Assembly: GCF_900112765.1 (NCBI RefSeq)
Contig: NZ_FOMZ01000002.1
Coordinates: forward strand, 62,001 to 126,000
Direction of reading: 5' to 3'
DNA from: Actinopolyspora alba
GTDB taxonomy: Bacteria; Actinomycetota; Actinomycetes; Mycobacteriales; Pseudonocardiaceae
Length of the DNA: 64,000 nucleotides
The notes under the pieces were generated by a model that was not told the origin of the DNA, searched no databases, and saw nothing but the letters and a program-made list of their open reading frames with translations. Below are positions 9,427 to 18,560 of the stretch, piece by piece; the stretch's first letter is position 1; every line of letters begins with the position of its first letter. The position numbers and the translations under genes were made by a program.

Positions 9427-9882
9427 GCCAGACCTCCTGAAATCGTAATGCTCGGGACAGCGTCCGGTAGCCCACCGGTCGAAAACGAAAAACCGCGGGT
9501 GGCGGACGAGGATCGTCTTTGATCAATCACGCGCACCCGTGGGCACCAACCGACGATTTCACCGGATTACCGAACTCGTCGAAACCGCCGTTATTCGCTG
9601 GGGCATACTAGCCGACGGCGTCGGAAACGCAACCCCCAAGACCCCGACACGGCTCACCGCACCGCCACGCGGAATCGATTCCAACGAAAGATAAACGCAG
9701 GCCACCACACAAATCAGACACTTGCCAGACAATTTTTGAATTAAAGACATAGACAGTATCTATATGCAATAGCGAAAACGGCGGCGCGGGACAGGCGTCA
9801 CACCACCCGAATATTTGTCGTGACCGGAGAAGTGACCAACGAACTACGCTGAGTGCCCGAAGCGGAGTGATATCCCACCGCG
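9427..9882. other. sulfatase operon upstream region
   Basis: With the palindrome at 9883-9918 this is a 530-bp region without a gene. Positions about 9690-9780 are strikingly AT-rich for this genome and are the likely promoter zone for the sulfatase operon. No open frame here has a convincing ribosome site. Confidence 0.5.
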
Positions 9883-9918
9883 CCCGGGTGTCGATTTCGC
9901 GCGAAATCGACACCCGGG
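9883..9918. repeat. palindrome family A, copy 1 (36-bp perfect)
   Basis: CCCGGGTGTCGATTTCGC followed by its exact reverse complement, 39 nt after the OsmC-gene stop. Core ATTTCGCGCGAAAT recurs eight more times in the window. Position suggests a transcription terminator for the OsmC gene. Confidence 0.85.
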
Positions 9919-9956
9919 GCTCCGGGGAGAAGAAGGCCGGATCGCCCCCGGTCCGC

Positions 9957-10430
9957 TCAGCTCGCCACGCGGATACCGGGCTCGTGACGGACCGGAAAGT
10001 TCACGGAATTGGCGATGAAGCACTTGCGGTGCGCCTGCTCGTGCAGTCTCTCGGCCCTGTCGCGCATCGACTCGCTCCGCACCGTCACCACCGGTCGCAG
10101 CACCACCTCGGTGAAACGACCTCCACCGCCCCGTTCCTCGGTCATGGTGCCGCGAGCCGCGTCGCGGTAGTCGGTGACCACGACCCCGGAGGAGGCACAG
10201 ATCCCCAGGTACCAGAGCATGTGGCACTGCGCGAGCGAGGCCACCAGCAGCTCCTCCGGATTCAGCAGTTCCGGGTCCCCGAGGAAGGCCGGATCGGCCG
10301 AGCCGCGCAGGGGCGCCTTGCCCGCGACCTCGACCAAGTGCTCACGGCCGTAGGAGTCGTACTTCTCGGTACCGCTTCCACGATTCCCGGTCCAGCGCAC
10401 CACGGTCTCGTACTCGTGTCGTTCGGACAT
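9957..10430 (-). CDS. OsmC-family peroxidase-like protein
   Basis: A 157-residue OsmC/Ohr-superfamily protein; members reduce organic hydroperoxides with a two-cysteine site. The two reactive cysteines are present at C69 (LLVASLAQCH) and C137 (HRKCFIANSVNFPV). ATG 10430 is preceded by GAGGGAAC. A longer open frame upstream is rejected because it lacks a ribosome site. It is followed by a strong palindrome and stands alone. Placement in OsmC, Ohr or the YhfA-like subgroup is uncertain. Confidence 0.9.
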   Translation of the reverse strand: MSERHEYETVVRWTGNRGSGTEKYDSYGREHLVEVAGKAPLRGSADPAFLGDPELLNPEELLVASLAQCHMLWYLGICASSGVVVTDYRDAARGTMTEERGGGGRFTEVVLRPVVTVRSESMRDRAERLHEQAHRKCFIANSVNFPVRHEPGIRVAS

Positions 10431-10647
10431 CGTTCCCTCGTTTCGACCCTCGACTACGACGAAGCTCGATTCTAGGGAACACGGTCCGGTGTGGACTCGC
10501 CGTTTTCCCGGACCGCGCGACGGTTCGACGCGCTCCGGCAGGCTTCGACGCAGGACGAGCACCGGCCCCGAAGGAGCGGAAGTTCCACCGAACGAGCCCG
10601 GCGAAAACCGGGGTGACGACAAGGCCTCACCGCTACTTCCCGTCGGG

Positions 10648-12510
<1,863 letters not shown>

Positions 12511-12688
12511 TGAAGTCTTCCTCGCGGGATGTCGACTCGCGTACGGGCAGGGCTGTGTGCCCATGGTCCCACGAAAGTGCGGAATACCCGACCCCAACCC
12601 GGGAGTGCGTACCGCACGAGACCCGTCGCGGCGGAGCGGGGCGGGGCGACCGGTCCGGCCGCCCCGCCGGGGCCGCACCGACAGCGTG

Positions 12689-13072
12689 TCAGGGAGGTTG
12701 CCGAACGTCACTGCGCAGCGGATGTTCGGGGGGCACCTCCACCAGCACGATCCGCATCCCGTCGGGGTCGGCGACGGTGCCCTCGATCAGCCCCCAGGGT
12801 CGCCGTTCCGGTTCGGCGAGCACCGCAACACCGAACTCGCGCAGTTCACGGACGCTCTCGGCGGCGTCCCGCACCTGCAGCCACAGCATCTGGTCCTCGC
12901 TGGGGCCGCTGTCGCCGGTCCCGGACACTTCCAGCAGTCCCTGCCCGAGGAAGAACACCGTGCCACCGGGAAACTCGCGGTGGATCGCGAGCCCGAGCGT
13001 GTCGCGGTAGAACCGCACCGAACGATCGTGGTCACCGGGACGCAGAATCACCCTGCTGCTGAGAACCTCCAT
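12689..13072 (-). CDS. VOC-superfamily (glyoxalase/dioxygenase-like) protein
   Basis: A 127-residue single-module vicinal oxygen chelate protein with paired beta-alpha-beta-beta-beta units: [13 protein letters not shown] in the first half and [15 protein letters not shown] in the second. Such proteins include glyoxalases, dioxygenases and antibiotic-binding proteins. No specific activity can be assigned. It lies 178 bp upstream of lepA on the same strand and may share its transcript. Confidence 0.85.
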   Translation of the reverse strand: MEVLSSRVILRPGDHDRSVRFYRDTLGLAIHREFPGGTVFFLGQGLLEVSGTGDSGPSEDQMLWLQVRDAAESVRELREFGVAVLAEPERRPWGLIEGTVADPDGMRIVLVEVPPEHPLRSDVRQPP

Positions 13073-13125
13073 GCCCCCGTCCTACCCGATCACGTGAGGA
13101 TCCGCCGAACAGCGGCAACGCTCGG

Positions 13126-13151
13126 CGGCGATTTCGCGCGAAATCGCCGCG
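13126..13151. repeat. palindrome family A, copy 2 (26-bp perfect)
   Basis: GCGGCGATTTCGC plus its exact reverse complement, 53 bp upstream of the VOC gene start and downstream of a decayed minus-strand gene. Confidence 0.85.
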
Positions 13152-13202
13152 CGAATCGAGGGGAATCGACAGGGCACAGCGCTGTTGCCGTGTCAGAGCA
13201 CC

Positions 13203-13218
13203 GATTTCGCGCGAAATC
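13203..13218. repeat. palindrome family A, copy 3 (16-bp core)
   Basis: GATTTCGCGCGAAATC, only the core conserved; 51 bp from copy 2. Confidence 0.75.
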
Positions 13219-13259
13219 CACGAGCGGAGCGGGGAGTCTCGGTAAGCCGACGGCGACAA

Positions 13260-13576
13260 CAGCCCCACGAGCATCACTTCGCGCCGATTACCGGAACAGA
13301 CATGCGCGATCCGGTTCCTCCTGCTCCAGGCGTACGGCGCGAACAGCACCACTCGGGCCAGCTGGTTGGGCCAGTCGAACAGCAGCGGCGACAGCGCCAG
13401 CTCGATGACGGCGTAGGCGTCCCAGACACGGACATGTCCCCGGCCGAGTAACCCCGCTGCGGCAACGCGAAGTACGCGAGAGGCAGGACAGCACTGACGA
13501 CACCGCCGAACAGCCCGATGCGCAACGGCGGCGGTCCGACGTGCAGCACCACGAGCGCCACCGCCGCCGGTCCCAT
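13260..13576 (-). pseudogene. frameshifted small membrane protein remnant
   Basis: ATG 13576 opens a hydrophobic frame (MGPAAVALVVLHVG ... AVLPLAYFALPQRGYSAGD). Near 13435-13445 the coding signal passes to another frame, which reads HVRVWDAYAVIELALSP and LARVVLFAPYAWSRRNRI. Joined, they form a plausible membrane protein of about 100 residues with two or three helices. No single frame carries it. I do not recognise the family. It may be a decayed gene or a sequencing error. Confidence 0.35.
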
Positions 13577-13752
13577 CCGAACTCCCCTCCGGCCGGGCCA
13601 AACCGACACGTGACGCTCCGCGAAGACGTCGACGGCGTGCTCGGTTCGCCGCTCGGCCGCCGGGGGCAGCCCAACCTCCTGTTTCCCCACCGTTCCCCCA
13701 CGAGTAACCGAGATCATCTGGCGATTTCCGGCTTTGACCCCACCCCGAAAAA

Positions 13753-13762
13753 GTGATATCAC
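13753..13762. promoter_or_regulatory. SPFH gene upstream palindrome with -10-like element
   Basis: GTGATATCAC is a perfect 10-bp palindrome followed at once by TATGAT (13763-13768), 41-46 bp before the SPFH start. Sites with ATGATATCAC-like cores are bound by PadR-type repressors in several bacteria. No PadR gene lies in the window, so the binding protein is unknown; the ribbon-helix-helix protein downstream is another candidate. Confidence 0.4.
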
Positions 13763-13808
13763 TATGATGTCTTTTCGAAAGCAAGGAACACGATCGGGGA
13801 GGAAACGG

Positions 13809-14726
13809 ATGAGCACGGAGGAAGCCGGAACGGGAGTGGCGATGCCGGAACCGGAGATCAGGGAACAGCCCGCGAGAAGAGCCTCGGGGCTCCCGATGCT
13901 CGGGCTGGGCGTACTGCTGCTGCTCCTGGCCGCCGCACTGGCCGCTCTCGGCGGAGTGAACTCCACCTGGTGGCTGCTCGCGGTCGGGATCGCGCTGGGG
14001 ACAGTCACCCTGGTCGGAATGGCGGGGCTGGTGGCGGTCTCCCCCGGCGAAGCGAGGGTGCTGCAGTTCCTCGGCCGCTACACCGGGACGCTGCGCCAGG
14101 AGGGGCTGCACTGGGTCAATCCGCTGACCACCGACCGGACACGCATCTCCACCCGCATCCGCAACCACGAGACCAGCGTCATGAAGGTCAACGACGCCGA
14201 GGGCAACCCCATCGAGATCGCCGCCGTGGTGGTCTGGCAGGTGGACGACACGGCGCAGGCGTCCTTCAGCGTCGACGACTTCGTCGAGTTCGTGCGGACC
14301 CAGACGGAAACGGCGGTGCGGTACATCGCCACCAGCTACGCCTACGACACCAGGGGCGGGCAGGAACTCTCGCTGCGGGAGAACGCCGAGGAGATCACCG
14401 CCAAGCTCTCCAAGGAGATCGCCGACCGGGTTCACTCGGCGGGAGTGAAGGTCGTCGAGTCCAGGCTCACCCACCTCGCGTATGCTCCCGAGATCGCGCA
14501 GTCGATGCTGCAGCGCCAGCAGGCCGACGCGGTCGTGGCCGCACGGCAGCGCATCGTCGAGGGCGCGGTCGGCATGGTCGAGTCGGCGCTCGGCCAGCTG
14601 GCAGCGGACGAGATCGTCGAACTGGACGAGGAGCGCAAGGCGTCGATGGTCAGCAACCTGCTGGTCGTGCTCTGCGGTGACAAGGCGACCCAACCGGTGG
14701 TCAACACCGGCTCGCTGTACCAGTGA
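13809..14726 (+). CDS. SPFH/band 7 domain membrane protein
   Basis: A 305-residue stomatin-like protein. Two N-terminal hydrophobic segments (about 37-55 and 57-85) anchor it. The SPFH domain follows ([17 protein letters not shown]), then a coiled-coil-prone region ending in [25 protein letters not shown]. Such proteins scaffold membrane microdomains. ATG 13809 is supported by GGGAGG; an in-frame upstream extension overlaps the promoter elements and is rejected. The next gene starts 9 nt after the stop. Confidence 0.92.
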   Translation: MSTEEAGTGVAMPEPEIREQPARRASGLPMLGLGVLLLLLAAALAALGGVNSTWWLLAVGIALGTVTLVGMAGLVAVSPGEARVLQFLGRYTGTLRQEGLHWVNPLTTDRTRISTRIRNHETSVMKVNDAEGNPIEIAAVVVWQVDDTAQASFSVDDFVEFVRTQTETAVRYIATSYAYDTRGGQELSLRENAEEITAKLSKEIADRVHSAGVKVVESRLTHLAYAPEIAQSMLQRQQADAVVAARQRIVEGAVGMVESALGQLAADEIVELDEERKASMVSNLLVVLCGDKATQPVVNTGSLYQ

Positions 14727-14735
14727 GGTAGTCGC

Positions 14736-14942
14736 GTGGCATCCCGCAAGAGCTTCCTGCTCCGCCTGGATCCGGCGGTACACGACGCGCTCGCGCGTTG
14801 GGCTGGCGACGAGCTGCGCAGCACGAACGCGCAGATAGAGTTCCTGCTGCGCAAGGCACTACAGGACGCGGGCAGGCTGCCGGGGGAGACCGGACGGCAG
14901 CGCGGCAGAGGAAGGCCCCGCAAGGACGACGACGCGGACTGA
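14736..14942 (+). CDS. ribbon-helix-helix (Arc/HicB-like) small protein
   Basis: A 68-residue protein starting at GTG 14736. The beta strand [14 protein letters not shown] is followed by two helices, as in Arc/MetJ-type DNA-binding proteins, and the tail is basic ([10 protein letters not shown]-hook-like). It lies 9 nt after the SPFH stop, with GAGG overlapping that stop, so the pair is an operon. Function is unknown. It may repress its own operon, or bind something linked to the SPFH scaffold. Confidence 0.8.
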   Translation: MASRKSFLLRLDPAVHDALARWAGDELRSTNAQIEFLLRKALQDAGRLPGETGRQRGRGRPRKDDDAD

Positions 14943-15249
14943 GCGACCACGACGGCCCCCACCCGCGCTACCGGGCATACGGGTGGGAACTCCTGGCCCC
15001 CTCATCGGGCATCTCCAGCGGGCAGCGCCCTGACCAGCGGAACCGGGCGCGGCGGCGTGGCGCGGTGTTGCTACGATGGTCGATCGCACCGCGCGGCATT
15101 TCCGACGTGGAGGAAGGCTGCCCGCGAACCGTCGTGCCGGAACCACCGGTGAACCGGGAAATCCCGGCGAACCGAAGCGTTTCGCGACGGGGCAGCGCCG
15201 TTCGAGCGCGGTCGCGACATTCGAGTCGATCAGCGAAAGAGGCGCAACA
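14943..15249 (+). promoter_or_regulatory. rpsT upstream leader region
   Basis: This 307-bp interval before rpsT has no supported gene. A -10-like TACGAT lies at 15072-15077, giving a possible leader of about 165 nt. No -35 at normal spacing is clear. Ribosomal protein S20 genes are often autoregulated through their leaders, which is consistent but unproven here. Confidence 0.4.
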
Positions 15250-15510
15250 GTGGCCAACATCAAGTCCTCCAAGAAGCGAGTCCTGATCAACGAGCGCAAC
15301 CGTCTTCGCAACAAGTCGGTCAAGACGTCGATGAAGACCGCGATGCGCCGGTTCCGCGAGGCCGCTGCCACCGGCGACAAGGAAAAGGCCGCCGAGATGG
15401 AGCGTGCCGCCACCCGCCTGGTCGACAAGGCCGCCAAGAAGGGCGTCATCCACCGCAACCAGGCGGCCAACAAGAAGTCCTCGATGGCCAGGCAGCTCAA
15501 CCAGCTCTGA
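15250..15510 (+). CDS. rpsT: 30S ribosomal protein S20
   Basis: An 86-residue S20 that binds 16S rRNA in the body of the 30S subunit. The Lys/Arg-rich helical sequence begins [18 protein letters not shown], and the ending [15 protein letters not shown] is diagnostic. GTG 15250 follows AAAGAGG at good spacing; the open frame upstream to 15076 is rejected because S20 always starts with this motif. Convergent with holA, as in mycobacteria. Confidence 0.97.
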   Translation: MANIKSSKKRVLINERNRLRNKSVKTSMKTAMRRFREAAATGDKEKAAEMERAATRLVDKAAKKGVIHRNQAANKKSSMARQLNQL

Positions 15511-15565
15511 TCGGACTCCCCGGACGGGCGACGGCGATCGGGAACCGTCCGGGAAACGCCGGTAC

Positions 15566-15598
15566 ACGGGCCTCTTCGCACGCCGCGGAGAGGCCCGT
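15566..15598. terminator. bidirectional hairpin between rpsT and holA
   Basis: 10-bp perfect stem ACGGGCCTCT / AGAGGCCCGT (15566-15575 with 15589-15598) and 13-nt loop between two convergent genes. No T tract, as is common in high-GC actinomycetes. Confidence 0.75.
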
Positions 15599-15646
15599 AG
15601 GCCGCCGGTCCCCTTCGCTGCCCGATGCCCCGCCCGGGCCTCCCGC

Positions 15647-16627
15647 TCAGCTCTGGTTCCGGGAACTCCGGGTCGCGATCAATCCCAGCACCGCGCGTTC
15701 CAGGGCGTAGTCGGCGTCGGCGGCCTGTCCCTTGACCTGGCCGTTGAGCGAAGCGACCAGCCGCATCGCCTCGGCCACTCCCGCCGCGTTCCAGCCCCGG
15801 GCCTGCGAGAGCGCCTTCTTGACCTTCCAGGCCGGCATGCCGAGCTCCCGCGCGAGCCGGTACTGATCCCCTCCTCCGGCACTGGCCACTCGCCCGATGG
15901 TGCGCACGGCGTCGGCCAACGCATCGGCGATCAGCACGTGCGGCACACCCAGCTGCAGCGCCCAGCGCAACGCCTCCAGAGCGCCGGCGCGGTCCCCCAT
16001 CACGGCCTTCTCCGCCACCACGAAGCCGGTGACCTCCGCCTTGCCCTGGTGATAACGCCGCACCGCGGCCTCGTCGACCTTGCCGTCGGTATCGGCGACC
16101 AGCTGGGACACCGAGGCGGACAGCTCGCGCAGGTCGTTGCCTACCGTCTCCACGAGAGCGCTCACCGCGGCCGAGTCGATGCGCCCACCGGCCCTGGTGG
16201 CCTCCGCGCGGACGAAGCTCTCCCGCTCGGCGGGCCGCGTGATCCGGTCGCACTCGGTGACGGCGGCCCCCATGCCGCGCAGCTCGCCGGGGAGTTCCTT
16301 GGCGTGCTTGGCCCTGCCACCACCGTTGTGCAGCACCACGAGCACCACCCCTTCGGCAGGAGCGCGCGCGTGGCGGAGCACCGCCTCGGCGATCTCCTTG
16401 CTCGCGTCCTGCGCACTGTCCAACGCGATCACGCGCCCCTCCGCGAACAGCGAGGGACTCAGCATCTCGTCGAGTTCGGGAGGGGTGAGGTCACTCACCT
16501 TGGAACGACGTAGCTCGGCTTCGGGATCGGCCCGGCGAGCGGCGGCGAGGGATTCGGAAACAGCACGCTCGACCAGCAGTTCTTCGTCACCGAGCACGAG
16601 ATGCAACGAGGCGGGAGCCGAGTTCAT
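15647..16627 (-). CDS. holA: DNA polymerase III subunit delta
   Basis: A 326-residue clamp-loader subunit that opens the beta clamp. It has an N-terminal AAA+-like fold without a Walker A motif (LHLVLGDEELLVERAVSE), a middle lid domain and the C-terminal collar domain (YALERAVLGLIATRS). The length is typical. Of two ATG codons, 16627 is preferred because GGGAGA lies 9 nt before it but directly abuts the other at 16636. The gene order rpsT-holA-comEC matches mycobacteria, although here the threonine-synthase-family gene intervenes. Confidence 0.93.
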   Translation of the reverse strand: MNSAPASLHLVLGDEELLVERAVSESLAAARRADPEAELRRSKVSDLTPPELDEMLSPSLFAEGRVIALDSAQDASKEIAEAVLRHARAPAEGVVLVVLHNGGGRAKHAKELPGELRGMGAAVTECDRITRPAERESFVRAEATRAGGRIDSAAVSALVETVGNDLRELSASVSQLVADTDGKVDEAAVRRYHQGKAEVTGFVVAEKAVMGDRAGALEALRWALQLGVPHVLIADALADAVRTIGRVASAGGGDQYRLARELGMPAWKVKKALSQARGWNAAGVAEAMRLVASLNGQVKGQAADADYALERAVLGLIATRSSRNQS

Positions 16628-16730
16628 GGTCCGCATTCTCCCACTGGGGCCGACGGTCAACCCCGTCCCGGATGCTGGATCGAAGTGGTCGGATGACGGG
16701 TTCATGCCGTAGCGTTGCCGAAACAACTTG

Positions 16731-16866
16731 GATAGCTCATCCAGAGGGGCAGAGGGACCGGCCCGGCGAAGCCCCGGCAACCAGCGTCGGCACCGCGACC
16801 ACGTTCGTGGCGCGGGCCGACGAAAACGGTGCCAATTCCGACCCGCCAGCGGGACAGATGAGGGGA
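16731..16866 (+). ncRNA. SAM-I (S-box) riboswitch upstream of thrC-like gene
   Basis: The segment from 16741 reads CCAGAGGGGCAGAGGGACCG, then GGCCC, GAAGCCCCGGCAACC and later GGTGCCAATTCC. These are the conserved S-box core elements, including the P2/kink-turn and the J3/4 SAM-contact region. P1 can form from CTCATC (16736-16741) and GATGAG (16857-16862). The 3' strand of P1 abuts the ribosome-binding site GGGGAAGGA (16862-16870) of the gene starting at 16878. SAM binding would stabilise P1 and restrict ribosome access, a translational OFF switch. This is SAM-I, not SAM-IV, by its core motifs. Confidence 0.88.
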
Positions 16867-16877
16867 AGGACCTCGCG

Positions 16878-18149
16878 ATGACAGCTGCCGCCCGAACACA
16901 GTCCGAGACGACCGACCGGAAGTTCGACCTCGGCCCCGCGGCCGAGCTCGTATCCAAGGAAGAGGGGCATCGGCAACCCCTGGCTCCGGAGTTCGTCTGC
17001 CTGGAGGACTTCTCGCCGCTGGAAGTCGCCTACGACTTCGGCCGCGTGCGCAGGGAGGACATCGAATCCGGCCCGCGCTCGATCTGGCGCTACAAGAGCC
17101 TGCTGCCGGTTCCGTCCGATGTGGAACGGCACCCGAACACCGATCCGGGCTGTACGAGGTTGGTCCGGGCCGACGCGCTCGCCAACGCGCTGGGCGTCAA
17201 ACGCATCTGGATCAAGGACGACACGGGAAATCCCACCCACTCCTTCAAGGACCGGGTCGTGGCGGTGGCACTGGCGGCCGCGCGCGAGTTCGGTTTCAAG
17301 GTACTGGCGTGCCCCTCCACCGGTAACCTCGCCAACGCGGTGGGAGCGGCCGCGGCACGCGCGGGCTGGGACTCGGTGGTGCTCGTTCCCTCCTCGTTGG
17401 AACGCGCCAAGGTGCTGATGACCGCCGTCTACGACGGCTCGCTGCTGGCCGTCGACGGCAACTACGACGATGTGAACCGTCTGGCCACCGAGCTGGCCGG
17501 GGAGCACGAGGACTGGGCGTTCGTCAACGTCAACGTGCGGCCCTACTACTCGGAAGGTTCCAAGACCCTCGCCTTCGAGGTGGCCGAACAGCTCGGCTGG
17601 CGCGTTCCGGAGCAGGTCGTGGTCCCCATAGCCTCCGGCTCGCAGCTCACCAAGGTCGACAAGGGCTTCCGCGAGCTCGGCGAGGTCGGGCTGGTGGAAC
17701 AGAGTCCCTACCGGATCTTCGGTGCGCAGGCCACGGGCTGCTCCCCCGTCGCGGACGCCTACAAGCAGAACCACGACGTGGTGCAGCCGGTGCGACCCGA
17801 CACCATCGCGCGTTCGCTGGCGATCGGCGCCCCCGCCGACGGTCCGTACGTACTCGACACCGTGCGCCGCACCAACGGGGCGATCGAGGACGTCAGCGAC
17901 GAGGAGGTCGTCGAGGGCATCCGGCTGCTGGCTCGCACGGAGGGCATCTTCGCCGAGACCGCGGGCGGCGTCACCGTGGCCACCACGAAGAAGCTGATCG
18001 AGTCCGGACAACTGGACCCGGACTCGGAGACGGTGCTGATGATCACCGGTGACGGTCTCAAGACGATGGACTCGCTGCAGGAGCACGTCGGCCCGAAGGC
18101 CACCGTGGCGCCGAGTACCGAAGCAGTGGACGAGGCACTGAACCTCTGA
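16878..18149 (+). CDS. thrC: threonine synthase family PLP enzyme
   Basis: A 423-residue fold-type II PLP enzyme. Threonine synthase converts O-phosphohomoserine to threonine. The PLP lysine is in HSFKD (K124), with the phosphate-binding glycine loop STGNLANAVG and a late SGSQL/GDGLK region. The N-terminal FVCLEDFSPLEVAYDFGRV belongs to the longer actinobacterial ThrC type, distinct from the roughly 350-residue ThrC usually encoded between hom and thrB. No hom or thrB is adjacent. Control by a SAM-I riboswitch is unexpected for threonine synthesis and suggests a paralog acting on phosphohomoserine in methionine formation. That function is inference. Confidence 0.85.
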   Translation: MTAAARTQSETTDRKFDLGPAAELVSKEEGHRQPLAPEFVCLEDFSPLEVAYDFGRVRREDIESGPRSIWRYKSLLPVPSDVERHPNTDPGCTRLVRADALANALGVKRIWIKDDTGNPTHSFKDRVVAVALAAAREFGFKVLACPSTGNLANAVGAAAARAGWDSVVLVPSSLERAKVLMTAVYDGSLLAVDGNYDDVNRLATELAGEHEDWAFVNVNVRPYYSEGSKTLAFEVAEQLGWRVPEQVVVPIASGSQLTKVDKGFRELGEVGLVEQSPYRIFGAQATGCSPVADAYKQNHDVVQPVRPDTIARSLAIGAPADGPYVLDTVRRTNGAIEDVSDEEVVEGIRLLARTEGIFAETAGGVTVATTKKLIESGQLDPDSETVLMITGDGLKTMDSLQEHVGPKATVAPSTEAVDEALNL

Positions 18150-18180
18150 AGAACGGTACCGCTGAGCGCCTTTCGCGCTC

Positions 18181-18271
18181 GGTCGGTCATCGGTCGCTGA
18201 GGCGGACGCTTGCCACGTTGGGCCGCTCTTGAGTAGGCCGCTACGCGGCGAGCGGCCCTGCCTCGCAATCG
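18181..18271 (+). repeat. structured intergenic repeat, family C copy 1
   Basis: Hairpin with basal stem GGGCCGCTC (18220-18228) / GAGCGGCCC (18250-18258), and apical stem GTAG (18233-18236) / CTAC (18241-18244) around GCCG. Conserved flanks on the left (GGCGGACGCTTGCCACGTT) and right (CCTCGCAAT). It lies about 70-110 nt after the thrC-like stop. Confidence 0.75.
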
Positions 18272-18335
18272 AACCACCTCAACGACCGGGGTTCTGTCGT
18301 TCCGAGCCTGTTGCCGGAGTTGTCGAAGTACTGCG

Positions 18336-18455
18336 TGGCGGAACCTCTCGCACCGCTCTCGCTGCGGGAGGCCCGACATCGGGTAGCGACTACACAACGT
18401 CGGGCCTTCCTCGCGAGAGCACCACGAGAGAACCCGCGACGGTGCCGACTGCGTA
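18336..18455 (+). repeat. structured intergenic repeat, family B copy 1
   Basis: Starts with the conserved box GTGGCGGAACCTCTCGC (18336-18352). Basal stem AGGCCCGAC (18370-18378) / GTCGGGCCT (18400-18408); apical GTAG (18384-18387) / CTAC (18391-18394) around CGA. An outer stem CTCTCGC / GCGAGAG (18357-18363 with 18414-18420) lengthens the hairpin. The rest of the 411-bp thrC-comEC convergent gap holds no gene. It likely terminates both transcripts. Confidence 0.75.
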
Positions 18456-18560
18456 CGTGGGCGTTCGGCGCTGCCGCGCCGAGGAACAGCAGCGGTCTAC
18501 CGCACCCGAACAGAGCTCGGATATCTACTCCTCGGCCACATCCCGCCCCGGGATTGATTC

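Noticed and set aside
13032-14783. 583-codon minus-strand frame
   Set aside because: Mostly antisense to the SPFH gene; only the small hydrophobic part near 13260-13440 looks coding and is listed separately.
16731-16866. SAM-IV instead of SAM-I riboswitch
   Set aside because: SAM-IV is common in actinobacteria, but the order of GAAGCCCCGGCAACC and the later GGTGCCAATTCC with a closing P1 fits the S-box layout better.
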